In this document: positions 1 through 5,587 of the stretch, one piece after another | Numbering within the stretch: the stretch's first letter is position 1 | Layout of the letters: the number at the start of each line of letters is the position of its first letter | DNA from: an uncultured Collinsella sp. | GTDB lineage: Bacteria > Actinomycetota > Coriobacteriia > Coriobacteriales > Coriobacteriaceae | Length of the DNA stretch: 6,145 bases | NCBI GenBank assembly: GCA_900549185.1 | Contig: URNM01000107.1 | Location: 1 to 6,145, forward strand | Direction of reading: 5' to 3' | Translations under genes and position numbers: made by a program | Notes under the pieces: model-generated | The model's database searches: none | What the model saw: the letters and a program-made list of their open reading frames with translations, nothing else | What the model was told of the DNA's origin: nothing

Positions 1-38
1 CAGTGTCTCGTGGGCTCGGAGATGTGTATAAGAGACAG
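1..38 (+). other. Nextera sequencing adapter left at the contig end (non-genomic)
   Basis: Bases 5-38 match, from memory and without a visible mismatch, the Illumina Nextera read-2 transposase adapter: GTCTCGTGGGCTCGG at 5-19 followed by the 19-bp Tn5 mosaic end AGATGTGTATAAGAGACAG at 20-38. Bases 1-4 (cagt) sit where the end of an i7 index would be in the finished library molecule. Real genome sequence starts at 39, where the rseP reading frame runs straight up to the junction. This is library-preparation residue that the assembler carried into the contig. It is not a transposon of the organism, and its junction with rseP has no biological meaning. Confidence 0.97.
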
Positions 39-382
39 TCCTCGGATAGCTCGAGCTCGGCGGCAAGGTCGGCCACGGTCACGCGACCATGACGATAGAT
101 AGCCGCGAGCACGCGATCGGCGCAGGAGACGTCGGTCGGATCCATACCGCAGATGGCAGCGTAGCCACCCAGCAGCAGCGGGGTCACGCCAAACTTGGTT
201 CCAATGCGACGCGACGTGTAATGGATGTCAAAGCGGCAAGGCAGGCCCAAAAAGAACTCGGTCACGCGGACGCCGCAGGCACGCGCCGCCAAAAAGTGGC
301 CGCCCTCGTGCAAAAACACGAGGACGGAAAGCATCAGCAGGCCCCAAAAGACCGATGAGAGAACGCTCAGAACAGTATCCAT
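39..382 (-). CDS. rseP: RseP-type site-2 intramembrane metalloprotease, N-terminal part (3' end lost at contig end)
   Basis: The ATG at 382-380 opens a frame of 114 codons plus two bases, ending at the adapter junction. Residues 7-24 are a hydrophobic first membrane helix running into HEGGH at 25-29, the HExxH zinc motif of site-2 proteases (two histidine ligands and the catalytic glutamate). Residues 37-47 (GVRVTEFFLGL) and GGY at 72-74 match the conserved re-entrant beta region after helix 1 in RseP-like proteins. Family members cut membrane-embedded substrates such as anti-sigma factors or signal-peptide remnants; the substrate here is unknown. From about residue 85 the sequence (ADRVLAAIYRHGRVTVADLA and onward) resembles the start of a winged-helix domain, which I would not expect in a standard RseP. 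The PDZ domain, later helices and third zinc ligand lie beyond the contig. The gene follows dxr by 25 bases. The only Shine-Dalgarno-like sequence, AAGGA at 398-402, lies a long 15 bases from the ATG, so initiation may be weak; no better start is visible. Confidence 0.9.
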
Positions 383-407
383 AAAACGAAAAAGCAATCC
401 TTATGGG

Positions 408-1595
408 TTAGGAACGGGTTGCGGCGAGCACCTGCGCAGCCTTTTCACGCGCCCATGCATCGATGTCGTGAAGCTGCTCAAACGAATCGACCGCCTGCAT
501 ATCGTGGGAATCCATGCAGGATTCCACAATGCGATCGATATCGGTAAAGCTGCAACCATCGTGCAGGAAGGCATCGACGGCGACCTCGTTGGCGGCATTG
601 AGCACGCACGGCATGGTGCCACCCGTCTTGCCGGCACATTCGGCCAGTGCCAGACAGCGGAAGGTATCCATGTCGGCAGCATCAAACGTGAGCTGCCCCA
701 GCTCGCGGAAATCGATACGAGGCGCCGGGGTATCCCAACGCTCGGGATACGAGAACGCGAACTGGATGGGAATACGCATGTCGGAAGCACCGAGATGCGC
801 CATCACGGAGCCGTCGGCGAACTCGACCATAGAGTGAATCTTGGACTGACGCTGCACGACCACGTTAATGAAATCGAGGTCGCAGTTAAACAGATGCATG
901 GCCTCAATGCGCTCCAGGCCCTTGTTCATGAGGGTGGCGGAGTCGATGGTGATCTTGGCACCCATGGCCCACGTGGGATGTGCGAGGGCATCGGCACGCG
1001 TCACGCGGTCGAGCTCGTCGCGGGTGCGGCCAAAGAACGGACCGCCCGAGCAGGTGAGCCAAATACAATGAGCCTCGCGTGGGTTCTCCCCCAGATAGCA
1101 CTGGTAGATGGCGGAGTGCTCAGAGTCGACTGGAATAAGCTGGCCCGGTTGCGCCAACGGCATAAGCAAGTCGCCACCGACGACGAGGGACTCTTTGTTG
1201 GCAAGGGCAAGGCGCTTATTAGAGGTCAAAGCCGCATGGCTCGCCTCGAGACCGGCGGCGCCCACAATAGCGACGAGCACGCAGTCGACATCGTCGCGAC
1301 GCGCGAGCTCGCAAACAGCCTGCGCGCCAACGCCGAGCTTCGTTCCCTCGGGCAACTCCTGCAGCACGGCGTCATCGCCATGAGCGACATCGGCCACGGC
1401 AACCGCCGAAACCGAGAACTCGCGGGCAGCGGCAACGAGCTCGGAGGTGCTGGAGTTAACGGACAGCGCCGTCACCTGCAGGCGATCGGCATGCTGACGG
1501 CACACATCGAGTGCCTGGGTGCCGATGGAGCCCGTACAACCCAGGATAGCAACGCGAAGGCGTCCATCGGGGCCATACGTCGTTTGGAAGGACAT
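408..1595 (-). CDS. dxr: 1-deoxy-D-xylulose 5-phosphate reductoisomerase (DXR/IspC)
   Basis: This 395-residue protein, a normal family length, is the cytosolic NADPH- and divalent-metal-dependent enzyme that rearranges and reduces DXP to MEP, the first committed step of the non-mevalonate isoprenoid pathway. Visible motifs are the NADPH-binding GCTGSIG at 19-25, LANKESLV at 131-138, PVDSEH at 155-160 with metal ligands D157 and E159, SGGPF at 183-187, HPTWAMG at 206-212 (flexible substrate loop), and NKGLE at 224-228 with the third metal ligand E228. IHSMVEF at 253-259 keeps the active-site histidine. Two deviations are C182 where E. coli has glycine before SGGPF, and QRQS at 248-251 where HPQS is usual. 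The ATG overlaps the TAA of cdsA by one base (TAATG), with GGAGG at 1605-1609 nine bases upstream, so translation is probably coupled to cdsA. It supplies precursors used by UppS, encoded two genes earlier. Confidence 0.97.
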   Translation of the reverse strand: MSFQTTYGPDGRLRVAILGCTGSIGTQALDVCRQHADRLQVTALSVNSSTSELVAAAREFSVSAVAVADVAHGDDAVLQELPEGTKLGVGAQAVCELARRDDVDCVLVAIVGAAGLEASHAALTSNKRLALANKESLVVGGDLLMPLAQPGQLIPVDSEHSAIYQCYLGENPREAHCIWLTCSGGPFFGRTRDELDRVTRADALAHPTWAMGAKITIDSATLMNKGLERIEAMHLFNCDLDFINVVVQRQSKIHSMVEFADGSVMAHLGASDMRIPIQFAFSYPERWDTPAPRIDFRELGQLTFDAADMDTFRCLALAECAGKTGGTMPCVLNAANEVAVDAFLHDGCSFTDIDRIVESCMDSHDMQAVDSFEQLHDIDAWAREKAAQVLAATRS

Positions 1596-2494
1596 TACAG
1601 CACGCCTCCGATCATCAAAAGCAGCTGCGCGGTAATACAGCCAAAGATAAGCGAGTCGCTACGGTCGAGCATGCCGCCATGGCCCGGGATAAGGTTGCCG
1701 GAATCCTTGACGCCCACGCCGCGCTTGATGCGCGACTCGATAAGGTCGCCGATAACGCCCAAAATGGACACGACCACGCCGCACAGCAGCGCATAGGGCA
1801 GGCTGAGCTTGTAGAAGCGCGTCGCCCACAGGATGAGCCAAATCAAAACCGAGCCCAGGATGCCGCCGACAAACCCCTCCCAGCTCTTTTTGGGAGATAT
1901 CTTGGGAACCATCTTGTGCTTACCGATACGGCTGCCCACGATGTAGGCAAACGAGTCGGAGACCCAAAGGGACGCGCAAACACCCACCGAAAGCAGGGCG
2001 CCGGCAAAACCGGGCACAGCATCGCGCAGCAGCACGATAGCCGACAGCATAAAGCCAGTGTAGATGGGACCCATGAGCGTCACGGCCACATCAGAGATGC
2101 GGGTACGCGGCGACCAAACATACCAAATGCCCACGACGAGCATCAGGGCAAAAAGCAGGGCATTCAGCAACATCGAATCGCCCAGCGCCGACAGCGGAAA
2201 GAGTACGGCGGCAGCGATACCCATGCGCTCGTTAGCCATCTTGCCATCGAGCCTTGTCATACGGAAAAACTCATAGCAGCACAGACCGCTCATGACGGAA
2301 ACAAAGATGGCCGTGGGCACGATACCCAAAACCAAGCACAGGATAAAGACAACGGCGTAGACGATACCAGCGGCGGCACGGGTAATAAAGCCCGCCAGCC
2401 ACGAACCGGCGCCGCTCTTCGTTGCAGGCGCTCCCGCAGCGGTAGCTTTGCGCGCAGGCGTCTTGGGAGCAGATGCCTTGGGACGATCGGACAC
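1595..2494 (-). CDS. cdsA: Phosphatidate cytidylyltransferase (CDP-diacylglycerol synthase)
   Basis: This 299-residue integral membrane protein makes CDP-diacylglycerol from phosphatidic acid and CTP, the branch-point lipid for anionic phospholipids. Residues 1-30 form a hydrophilic Lys/Ala/Pro-rich tail, probably cytosolic and disordered. About seven or eight hydrophobic segments follow, with strong ones near 42-76, 92-127, 137-157, 163-188, 207-225 and 233-252. Conserved elements are WVSDSFAYIVGSRIGKHKM at 177-195, SPKKSWEGFVGG at 200-211, and the CDP-diglyceride synthetase signature at 254-280 (S-x-I-K-R, K263-D264, PGHGG at 270-274, D277-R278, D280). Within the signature, residue 279 is serine where the PROSITE-style pattern allows only a hydrophobic residue or threonine. 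The GTG start lies seven bases after GAGGAGG and two bases after the uppS stop; no in-frame ATG fits. The 3' end overlaps dxr by one base. Confidence 0.96.
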   Translation of the reverse strand: MSDRPKASAPKTPARKATAAGAPATKSGAGSWLAGFITRAAAGIVYAVVFILCLVLGIVPTAIFVSVMSGLCCYEFFRMTRLDGKMANERMGIAAAVLFPLSALGDSMLLNALLFALMLVVGIWYVWSPRTRISDVAVTLMGPIYTGFMLSAIVLLRDAVPGFAGALLSVGVCASLWVSDSFAYIVGSRIGKHKMVPKISPKKSWEGFVGGILGSVLIWLILWATRFYKLSLPYALLCGVVVSILGVIGDLIESRIKRGVGVKDSGNLIPGHGGMLDRSDSLIFGCITAQLLLMIGGVL

Positions 2495-2496
2495 GA

Positions 2497-3291
2497 TTAA
2501 GCCTCCTCGGTCTTGCTCAGTCCACCAAACCTACGGTCACGGCCCTGATAGGCCAAAATGGCGTCGACAAGGCCCCAACGATCAAAGTCGGGCCAATAGG
2601 TATCGGTGACGTAGAACTCGGAATAAGCTACCTGCCACAGCAGATAGTTCGAAAGGCGCAGCTCACCAGAGGTGCGAATTACAAGCTCAGGATCGGGAAG
2701 ACCGGCGGTATAGAGGTGGGAAGCCACCATGTCGTCATCAATTGCGGCAGGATCGACCTTACCGGCGGCAACGTCGAGTGCGATCTGACGGACAGCGCGG
2801 GTAATCTCGGCACGCGCGCCGTAGTTGACGGCAAGCGCCAGCGTCATACCGGTGTGATCGGCGCACTCGGCAAGACCGCGTTCAAAAACGTCGCGGGTCT
2901 TCTTGGGCAGCGCGGAAATATCACCCAAAAAGACAACACGCACGTTTTCGCGCTTCAGAAGCGGCAGCTCGTCGATGAACGTCTTGGCAAACAGGTGCAT
3001 CAAGACGTTGACCTCATGCTGCGGGCGGTTCCAGTTTTCGGTAGAAAACGCATAGGCCGAAAGCACGTCGACGCCCAGACGCACGCAGGCGGTAATAATC
3101 TCACGAAGGGAGACGATACCCGCCTTGTGGCCCTCGGTGCGTGCAAGACCGCGCGACGTGGCCCAACGACCGTTGCCGTCCATGATACACGAGATATGGT
3201 GCGGAATGTTATTGAGGTCAAGGTCGGAAAAACCGACGCCCGCAGGGGCGTCGGCAAAGTACTCGACCAGTTTATGCTCGTCGTATTGCAC
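2497..3291 (-). CDS. uppS: Isoprenyl transferase (undecaprenyl diphosphate synthase, cis-prenyltransferase)
   Basis: This 264-residue enzyme adds isopentenyl units in cis to an allylic diphosphate to build the C55 lipid carrier of peptidoglycan and other surface polymers. Motifs run in family order: MDGNGRWA at 37-44 with catalytic D38, GHKAG at 54-58, AFSTENWNRP at 81-90, and the C-terminal signature from DPELVIRTSGELRLSNYLLW (200-219) to WPDF at 233-236, holding the diphosphate-binding arginines. Residues 1-28 form a polar N-terminal extension before the catalytic fold. The start is GTG, one base after the frr stop, with GGAG seven bases upstream; there is no ATG before the catalytic DGNG motif. 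The exact chain length cannot be read from sequence: some actinobacterial homologues make shorter products, but a single copy in this cluster next to cdsA and dxr fits the C55 enzyme. Confidence 0.95.
   Translation of the reverse strand: MQYDEHKLVEYFADAPAGVGFSDLDLNNIPHHISCIMDGNGRWATSRGLARTEGHKAGIVSLREIITACVRLGVDVLSAYAFSTENWNRPQHEVNVLMHLFAKTFIDELPLLKRENVRVVFLGDISALPKKTRDVFERGLAECADHTGMTLALAVNYGARAEITRAVRQIALDVAAGKVDPAAIDDDMVASHLYTAGLPDPELVIRTSGELRLSNYLLWQVAYSEFYVTDTYWPDFDRWGLVDAILAYQGRDRRFGGLSKTEEA
2502..2508 (-). promoter_or_regulatory. Ribosome binding site for the GTG start of cdsA, inside uppS
   Basis: GAGGAGG on the minus strand lies in the codons for the final Glu-Glu-Ala of UppS, seven bases before GTG 2494-2492. 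It selects this GTG as the start of cdsA. Confidence 0.8.
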
Positions 3292-3292
3292 C

Positions 3293-3829
3293 TTAGATCT
3301 CCATGACCTCGGCTTCTTTTTCCTTCAGAAGCTCCTCGACCTTGGCGACATACTCATCGGTGTGCTTCTGGACCTTGGCCTGCTCGCGACGGACATCGTC
3401 CTCGGTGAGCTCTTCATCGCGCTCGAGCTTGTTGTTGAAGTCGCGACGGATGTTACGGATAGACACCTTGGCCTGCTCGGCGTACTCGCGGCACTCCTTG
3501 ACGAGCTCGCGACGACGCTCCTCAGTGGGAGCCGGGAACGGCAGACGAACGACGGTGCCATCGGAGTTGGGGGTAATACCCAGATCGGAAGCGCCGATGG
3601 CCTTGACGATAGCATTGATGAGTGCCTTGTCCCACGGCTCGATGAGCAGCATGTGGGCCTCGGGGGTCTTGACGGCGGCAACCTGCGTGACCGGCGTGGG
3701 AACACCGTAATAATCGACGGTGATGTCGGACAGAATGTTGGCATTGGCGCGGCCGGTACGGACCTTGGAGAAGTTATGCTTGAGGGACTCGAGCGACTTG
3801 TCCATATGGGCGGTGATGTTCTCTGCCAT
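3293..3829 (-). CDS. frr: Ribosome recycling factor (RRF)
   Basis: This 178-residue cytosolic protein splits post-termination ribosomes together with EF-G. The family is usually about 185 residues; the difference lies in a slightly shorter N-terminus. Conserved elements are KVRTGRA at 22-28, DYYGVPTP at 39-46 (start of the beta-rich head domain), SDLGITPNSDG at 81-91, VRLPFP at 94-99, TEERRRELVK at 102-111, and IRNIRRD at 124-130 in the ribosome-contacting helix. Residues 132-178 form a charged helix (NNKLERDEELTEDDVRR onward) that completes the three-helix bundle. The ATG is two bases after the pyrH stop, and CAGGAGG at 3837-3843, within the last pyrH codons, sits seven bases upstream, indicating coupled translation. 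frr directly after pyrH is a very widespread pairing. Confidence 0.97.
   Translation of the reverse strand: MAENITAHMDKSLESLKHNFSKVRTGRANANILSDITVDYYGVPTPVTQVAAVKTPEAHMLLIEPWDKALINAIVKAIGASDLGITPNSDGTVVRLPFPAPTEERRRELVKECREYAEQAKVSIRNIRRDFNNKLERDEELTEDDVRREQAKVQKHTDEYVAKVEELLKEKEAEVMEI
3299..3303 (-). promoter_or_regulatory. Ribosome binding site for the GTG start of uppS, inside frr
   Basis: TGGAG on the minus strand lies within the last frr codons (ATG GAG ATC), seven bases before GTG 3291-3289. The overlap with the end of frr suggests coupled translation. Confidence 0.65.
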
Positions 3830-3831
3830 GC

Positions 3832-4554
3832 TTAATCCTCCTGATAGACGAGCGTGCCGACGGGCTCACCCGAAAGCGCGCGCTTGACGGTGTCCTCGCC
3901 ATCGATGTTGAGGACCAAAATCGGCATACGGTTATCCTGGCACAGTGCCGTAGCCGTGGAATCCATAACCTGCAGGCCGCGGACGAGAACCTCGTGATAG
4001 GTAATCTTGTCAAAACGGACGGCATCGGCGCACTTGACGGGATCCTTGTCGTAGATGCCGTCAACCTTGGTGGCTTTAATCAGAATCTCGGCGCCGATCT
4101 CGCACGCACGAAGAGCCGCGGCGGTGTCGGTCGTAAAGTACGGATTGCCCGAACCGGCGGCAAAAATAACGACGTTGCCCTTGGAAAGGTGGTTGATGGC
4201 GCGACGGCGAATATAGGGCTCGCAGATCTCGTTCATCTGGATAGCGCTCATCACGCGGCAAGGAACATCGTTATGCTCGAAGGCATCCTGCAGGGCGAGC
4301 GCGTTCATAACGGTTGCCAGCATGCCCATGTAGTCGGCCTGAGCACGCTCCATGCCACCGGCAGCGCCGGCCATGCCGCGGAAAATATTGCCGCCGCCAA
4401 CAACGACGCCAACTTCGTGACCAACGGCGAGCAGCTCTTTGACCTGCTTAGCAAGATGGTCGGTAACCTTGGGGTCGATGCCATATTGGCCGTCGCCCAT
4501 CAGCGCTTCGCCGGAAAGCTTAAGAAGCACGCGTTTATATCGGATGTCGGACAA
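3832..4554 (-). CDS. pyrH: UMP kinase (uridylate kinase)
   Basis: This 240-residue cytosolic amino-acid-kinase-fold enzyme phosphorylates UMP to UDP with ATP, feeding pyrimidine nucleotide and CTP pools, the latter used by CdsA. Visible motifs are LLKLSGEAL at 10-18 with phosphate-binding K12, VVVGGGNIFRG at 50-60, the nucleotide-binding loop AAGSGNPYFTTD at 132-143, IKATKVDGIYDKDP at 159-172, and MDSTATALCQDN at 197-208. The length is typical of bacterial PyrH. The start codon is TTG, six bases after AAAGGAGG at 4561-4568; no alternative ATG or GTG lies between this site and the K12 motif, so the TTG is well supported. It is the first gene after the terminator that follows tsf and is probably the head of the pyrH-to-rseP transcript. 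Confidence 0.97.
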   Translation of the reverse strand: MSDIRYKRVLLKLSGEALMGDGQYGIDPKVTDHLAKQVKELLAVGHEVGVVVGGGNIFRGMAGAAGGMERAQADYMGMLATVMNALALQDAFEHNDVPCRVMSAIQMNEICEPYIRRRAINHLSKGNVVIFAAGSGNPYFTTDTAAALRACEIGAEILIKATKVDGIYDKDPVKCADAVRFDKITYHEVLVRGLQVMDSTATALCQDNRMPILVLNIDGEDTVKRALSGEPVGTLVYQED

Positions 4555-4560
4555 AGCGAT

Positions 4561-4568
4561 CCTCCTTT
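4561..4568 (-). promoter_or_regulatory. Strong ribosome binding site fixing the TTG start of pyrH
   Basis: On the minus strand AAAGGAGG lies six bases before TTG at 4554-4552. It is the strongest Shine-Dalgarno sequence in the window and is paired with its weakest start codon. It decides the pyrH start. Confidence 0.85.
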
Positions 4569-4584
4569 AGATTGAACTCTCAAC

Positions 4585-4593
4585 ATTCTATCA
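4585..4593 (-). promoter_or_regulatory. Candidate extended -10 promoter for the pyrH operon
   Basis: The minus strand reads TGATAGAAT, which is the extended -10 pattern TGn followed by TAGAAT (five of six matches to TATAAT). No convincing -35 box lies 16-19 bases upstream, as is tolerated with an extended -10. Initiation about seven bases downstream, near 4578, would give a leader of roughly 24 bases that keeps the whole pyrH ribosome binding site. The location between the tsf terminator and pyrH fits a fresh promoter. This is pattern reading only. Confidence 0.4.
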
Positions 4594-4595
4594 AA

Positions 4596-4611
4596 GGCTC
4601 TAAGAAGAGCC
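4596..4611 (-). repeat. Short inverted repeat between terminator and pyrH promoter
   Basis: The minus strand reads GGCTCT-TCTT-AGAGCC, a perfect 6-bp inverted repeat around a 4-base loop, followed by TTTGA. It lies three bases after the T-tract of the tsf terminator and just upstream of the candidate extended -10. It could be a weak second terminator hairpin for readthrough from tsf, a protein-binding site in the -35 region, or chance. Confidence 0.45.
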
Positions 4612-4614
4612 ATG

Positions 4615-4649
4615 AAAAAGCAGGCTGTGAGTAAAACCCACAGCCTGCT
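4615..4649 (-). terminator. Rho-independent terminator after tsf
   Basis: On the minus strand an 11-bp perfect stem (AGCAGGCTGTG at 4649-4639 pairing with CACAGCCTGCT at 4629-4619) encloses a 9-base loop and ends in a run of five T at 4619-4615. It begins 23 bases after the tsf stop codon. The plus strand has no T-run after the hairpin, so it acts on leftward transcription. It should end most rpsB-tsf transcripts; partial readthrough into pyrH is possible because the T-tract is short. Confidence 0.88.
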
Positions 4650-4672
4650 CATTACCAGCTACAAGAGCTTAT

Positions 4673-5542
4673 TTACTCGCCACGGACCAGACGGTCAAAG
4701 GCAACGACGGTAATGGTGTCGCCGAGCTCCTTGGAGACCTGCTCAGCGTACTTCTTGATGGTGAGGGAGCTGTCCTTGATGAACTCCTGCTCGGTGAGCA
4801 CGGACTGCTTGTAGAACTTCTCCAGACGGCCGACAGCCATCTTCTCCTGAATGGCCTCGGGCTTGCCGGACTCGGCAGCCTGAGCCATGTAGATCTGCTT
4901 CTCGTGCTCGACGGTCTCGGCCGGAACCTGATCGCGGGTAGCGCAGATCGGGGCGACGGCGGCAACCTGAAGGGCAACGTCGTGAGCGAAGGTCTTGAAG
5001 GACTCAGCCTGAGCGGTCTCGGCCTTCTCGAAAGCAAACTCGACGAGGACGCCGATCTTACCACCCATGTGGATGTAAGAAGCAAGCGCGCCGTTCTCGG
5101 CCTTGCGGGCAGCGAAGCGGGAGATCTTCATGTTCTCGCCCATGATGTGAATCATCTCGGTGAGCTCGGAGGAAACAGTCTCCTCGCCCATCGGCTTCTC
5201 GAGCAGAGCGTCGACGTCAGCAGGCTCGGTGGTAGCGACAACCTCAGCGACCTTGGAAGCAAAGCCGGTGAACTTGGCGTTGGAGCCAACGAAGTCGGTC
5301 TCGCAGGAGAGCTCGAGCAGAGCGCCGGTCTTGCCATCCTCGGAGACGAACGCGGCGACAGCGCCCTCGTTGGTCTCACGGCCAGCCTTCTTGGCAGCCT
5401 TGGCGAGGCCGTTTTTGCGCAGAACGTCGACAGCAGCGTCCATGTCGCCGTCAGCCTCGACGAGAGCCTTCTTGCACTCCATCATCGGGGAGTCGGTCAT
5501 CTCGCGGAGCTGCTTGACCATAGCGGCGGTAATCTGGGCCAT
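4673..5542 (-). CDS. tsf: Elongation factor Ts (EF-Ts)
   Basis: This 289-residue protein is the nucleotide exchange factor that releases GDP from EF-Tu. With the ATG at 5542, residues 1-40 form the UBA-like N-terminal domain (LREMTDSPMMECKKAL at 12-27). CETDFV at 80-85 contains the TDF motif that contacts EF-Tu. GENMKISRFA at 135-144 and HMGGKIGVLVEF at 158-169 mark the core subdomains, and residues about 205-260 (long charged helices, e.g. QEKMAVGRLEKFYKQ) match the helical C-terminal part. The start is set by GAAAGGA at 5549-5555, six bases upstream; an in-frame TTG at 5557 would add five residues but overlaps that site. By eye the codon choice in tsf and rpsB is more restricted (GAG, AAG, CTC dominate) than in the downstream genes, as expected for high expression. 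It follows rpsB by 45 bases with no terminator between them, so the two are probably cotranscribed. Confidence 0.97.
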   Translation of the reverse strand: MAQITAAMVKQLREMTDSPMMECKKALVEADGDMDAAVDVLRKNGLAKAAKKAGRETNEGAVAAFVSEDGKTGALLELSCETDFVGSNAKFTGFASKVAEVVATTEPADVDALLEKPMGEETVSSELTEMIHIMGENMKISRFAARKAENGALASYIHMGGKIGVLVEFAFEKAETAQAESFKTFAHDVALQVAAVAPICATRDQVPAETVEHEKQIYMAQAAESGKPEAIQEKMAVGRLEKFYKQSVLTEQEFIKDSSLTIKKYAEQVSKELGDTITVVAFDRLVRGE

Positions 5543-5548
5543 TGTGGT

Positions 5549-5555
5549 TCCTTTC
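5549..5555 (-). promoter_or_regulatory. Ribosome binding site deciding the tsf start
   Basis: GAAAGGA on the minus strand lies six bases before ATG 5542-5540. It supports MAQITAAMV as the N-terminus rather than the in-frame TTG at 5557, which overlaps this site. Confidence 0.8.
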
Positions 5556-5587
5556 AAAGAGATGAAAAAGAATTAACTAAGACTGAT

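Noticed and set aside
20..38. Tn5 mosaic end as a native mobile element
   Set aside because: It is joined to the Nextera-specific 15-base sequence and lies at the very contig end, with no transposase or second end. It is a library adapter.
39..382. rseP as a disrupted pseudogene
   Set aside because: The frame is open up to the adapter junction; truncation is explained by the end of the assembly.
225..1796. Long plus-strand open frame (523 codons) antisense to dxr
   Set aside because: It covers dxr, which has all family motifs, on the opposite strand. The translation is rich in His, Arg, Gly and Asp with no recognisable domain, as expected from codon bias in a GC-rich gene read antisense.
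1679..4575. Near-continuous chain of plus-strand open frames (1679-2500, 2473-3306, 3125-3835, 3994-4575)
   Set aside because: Each mirrors cdsA, uppS, frr or pyrH. They lack ribosome binding sites and family motifs and are low-complexity. The chain reflects the third-position GC bias of the real genes.
4566..4594. TTGATA - 17 bases - TCTAAA as a sigma-70-type promoter for pyrH
   Set aside because: The -10 would overlap the Shine-Dalgarno sequence, so the transcript would start within or after the ribosome binding site. The extended -10 just upstream fits better.
4602..4640. Riboswitch or pyrimidine-responsive attenuator before pyrH
   Set aside because: The spacer is only 118 bases, mostly taken by the tsf terminator, with no alternative antiterminator pairing or leader peptide that I can see.
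5543..5557. TTG at 5557 as the tsf start, adding five residues
   Set aside because: It overlaps the ribosome binding site of the ATG at 5542, and MAQITAAMV matches the usual EF-Ts N-terminus.
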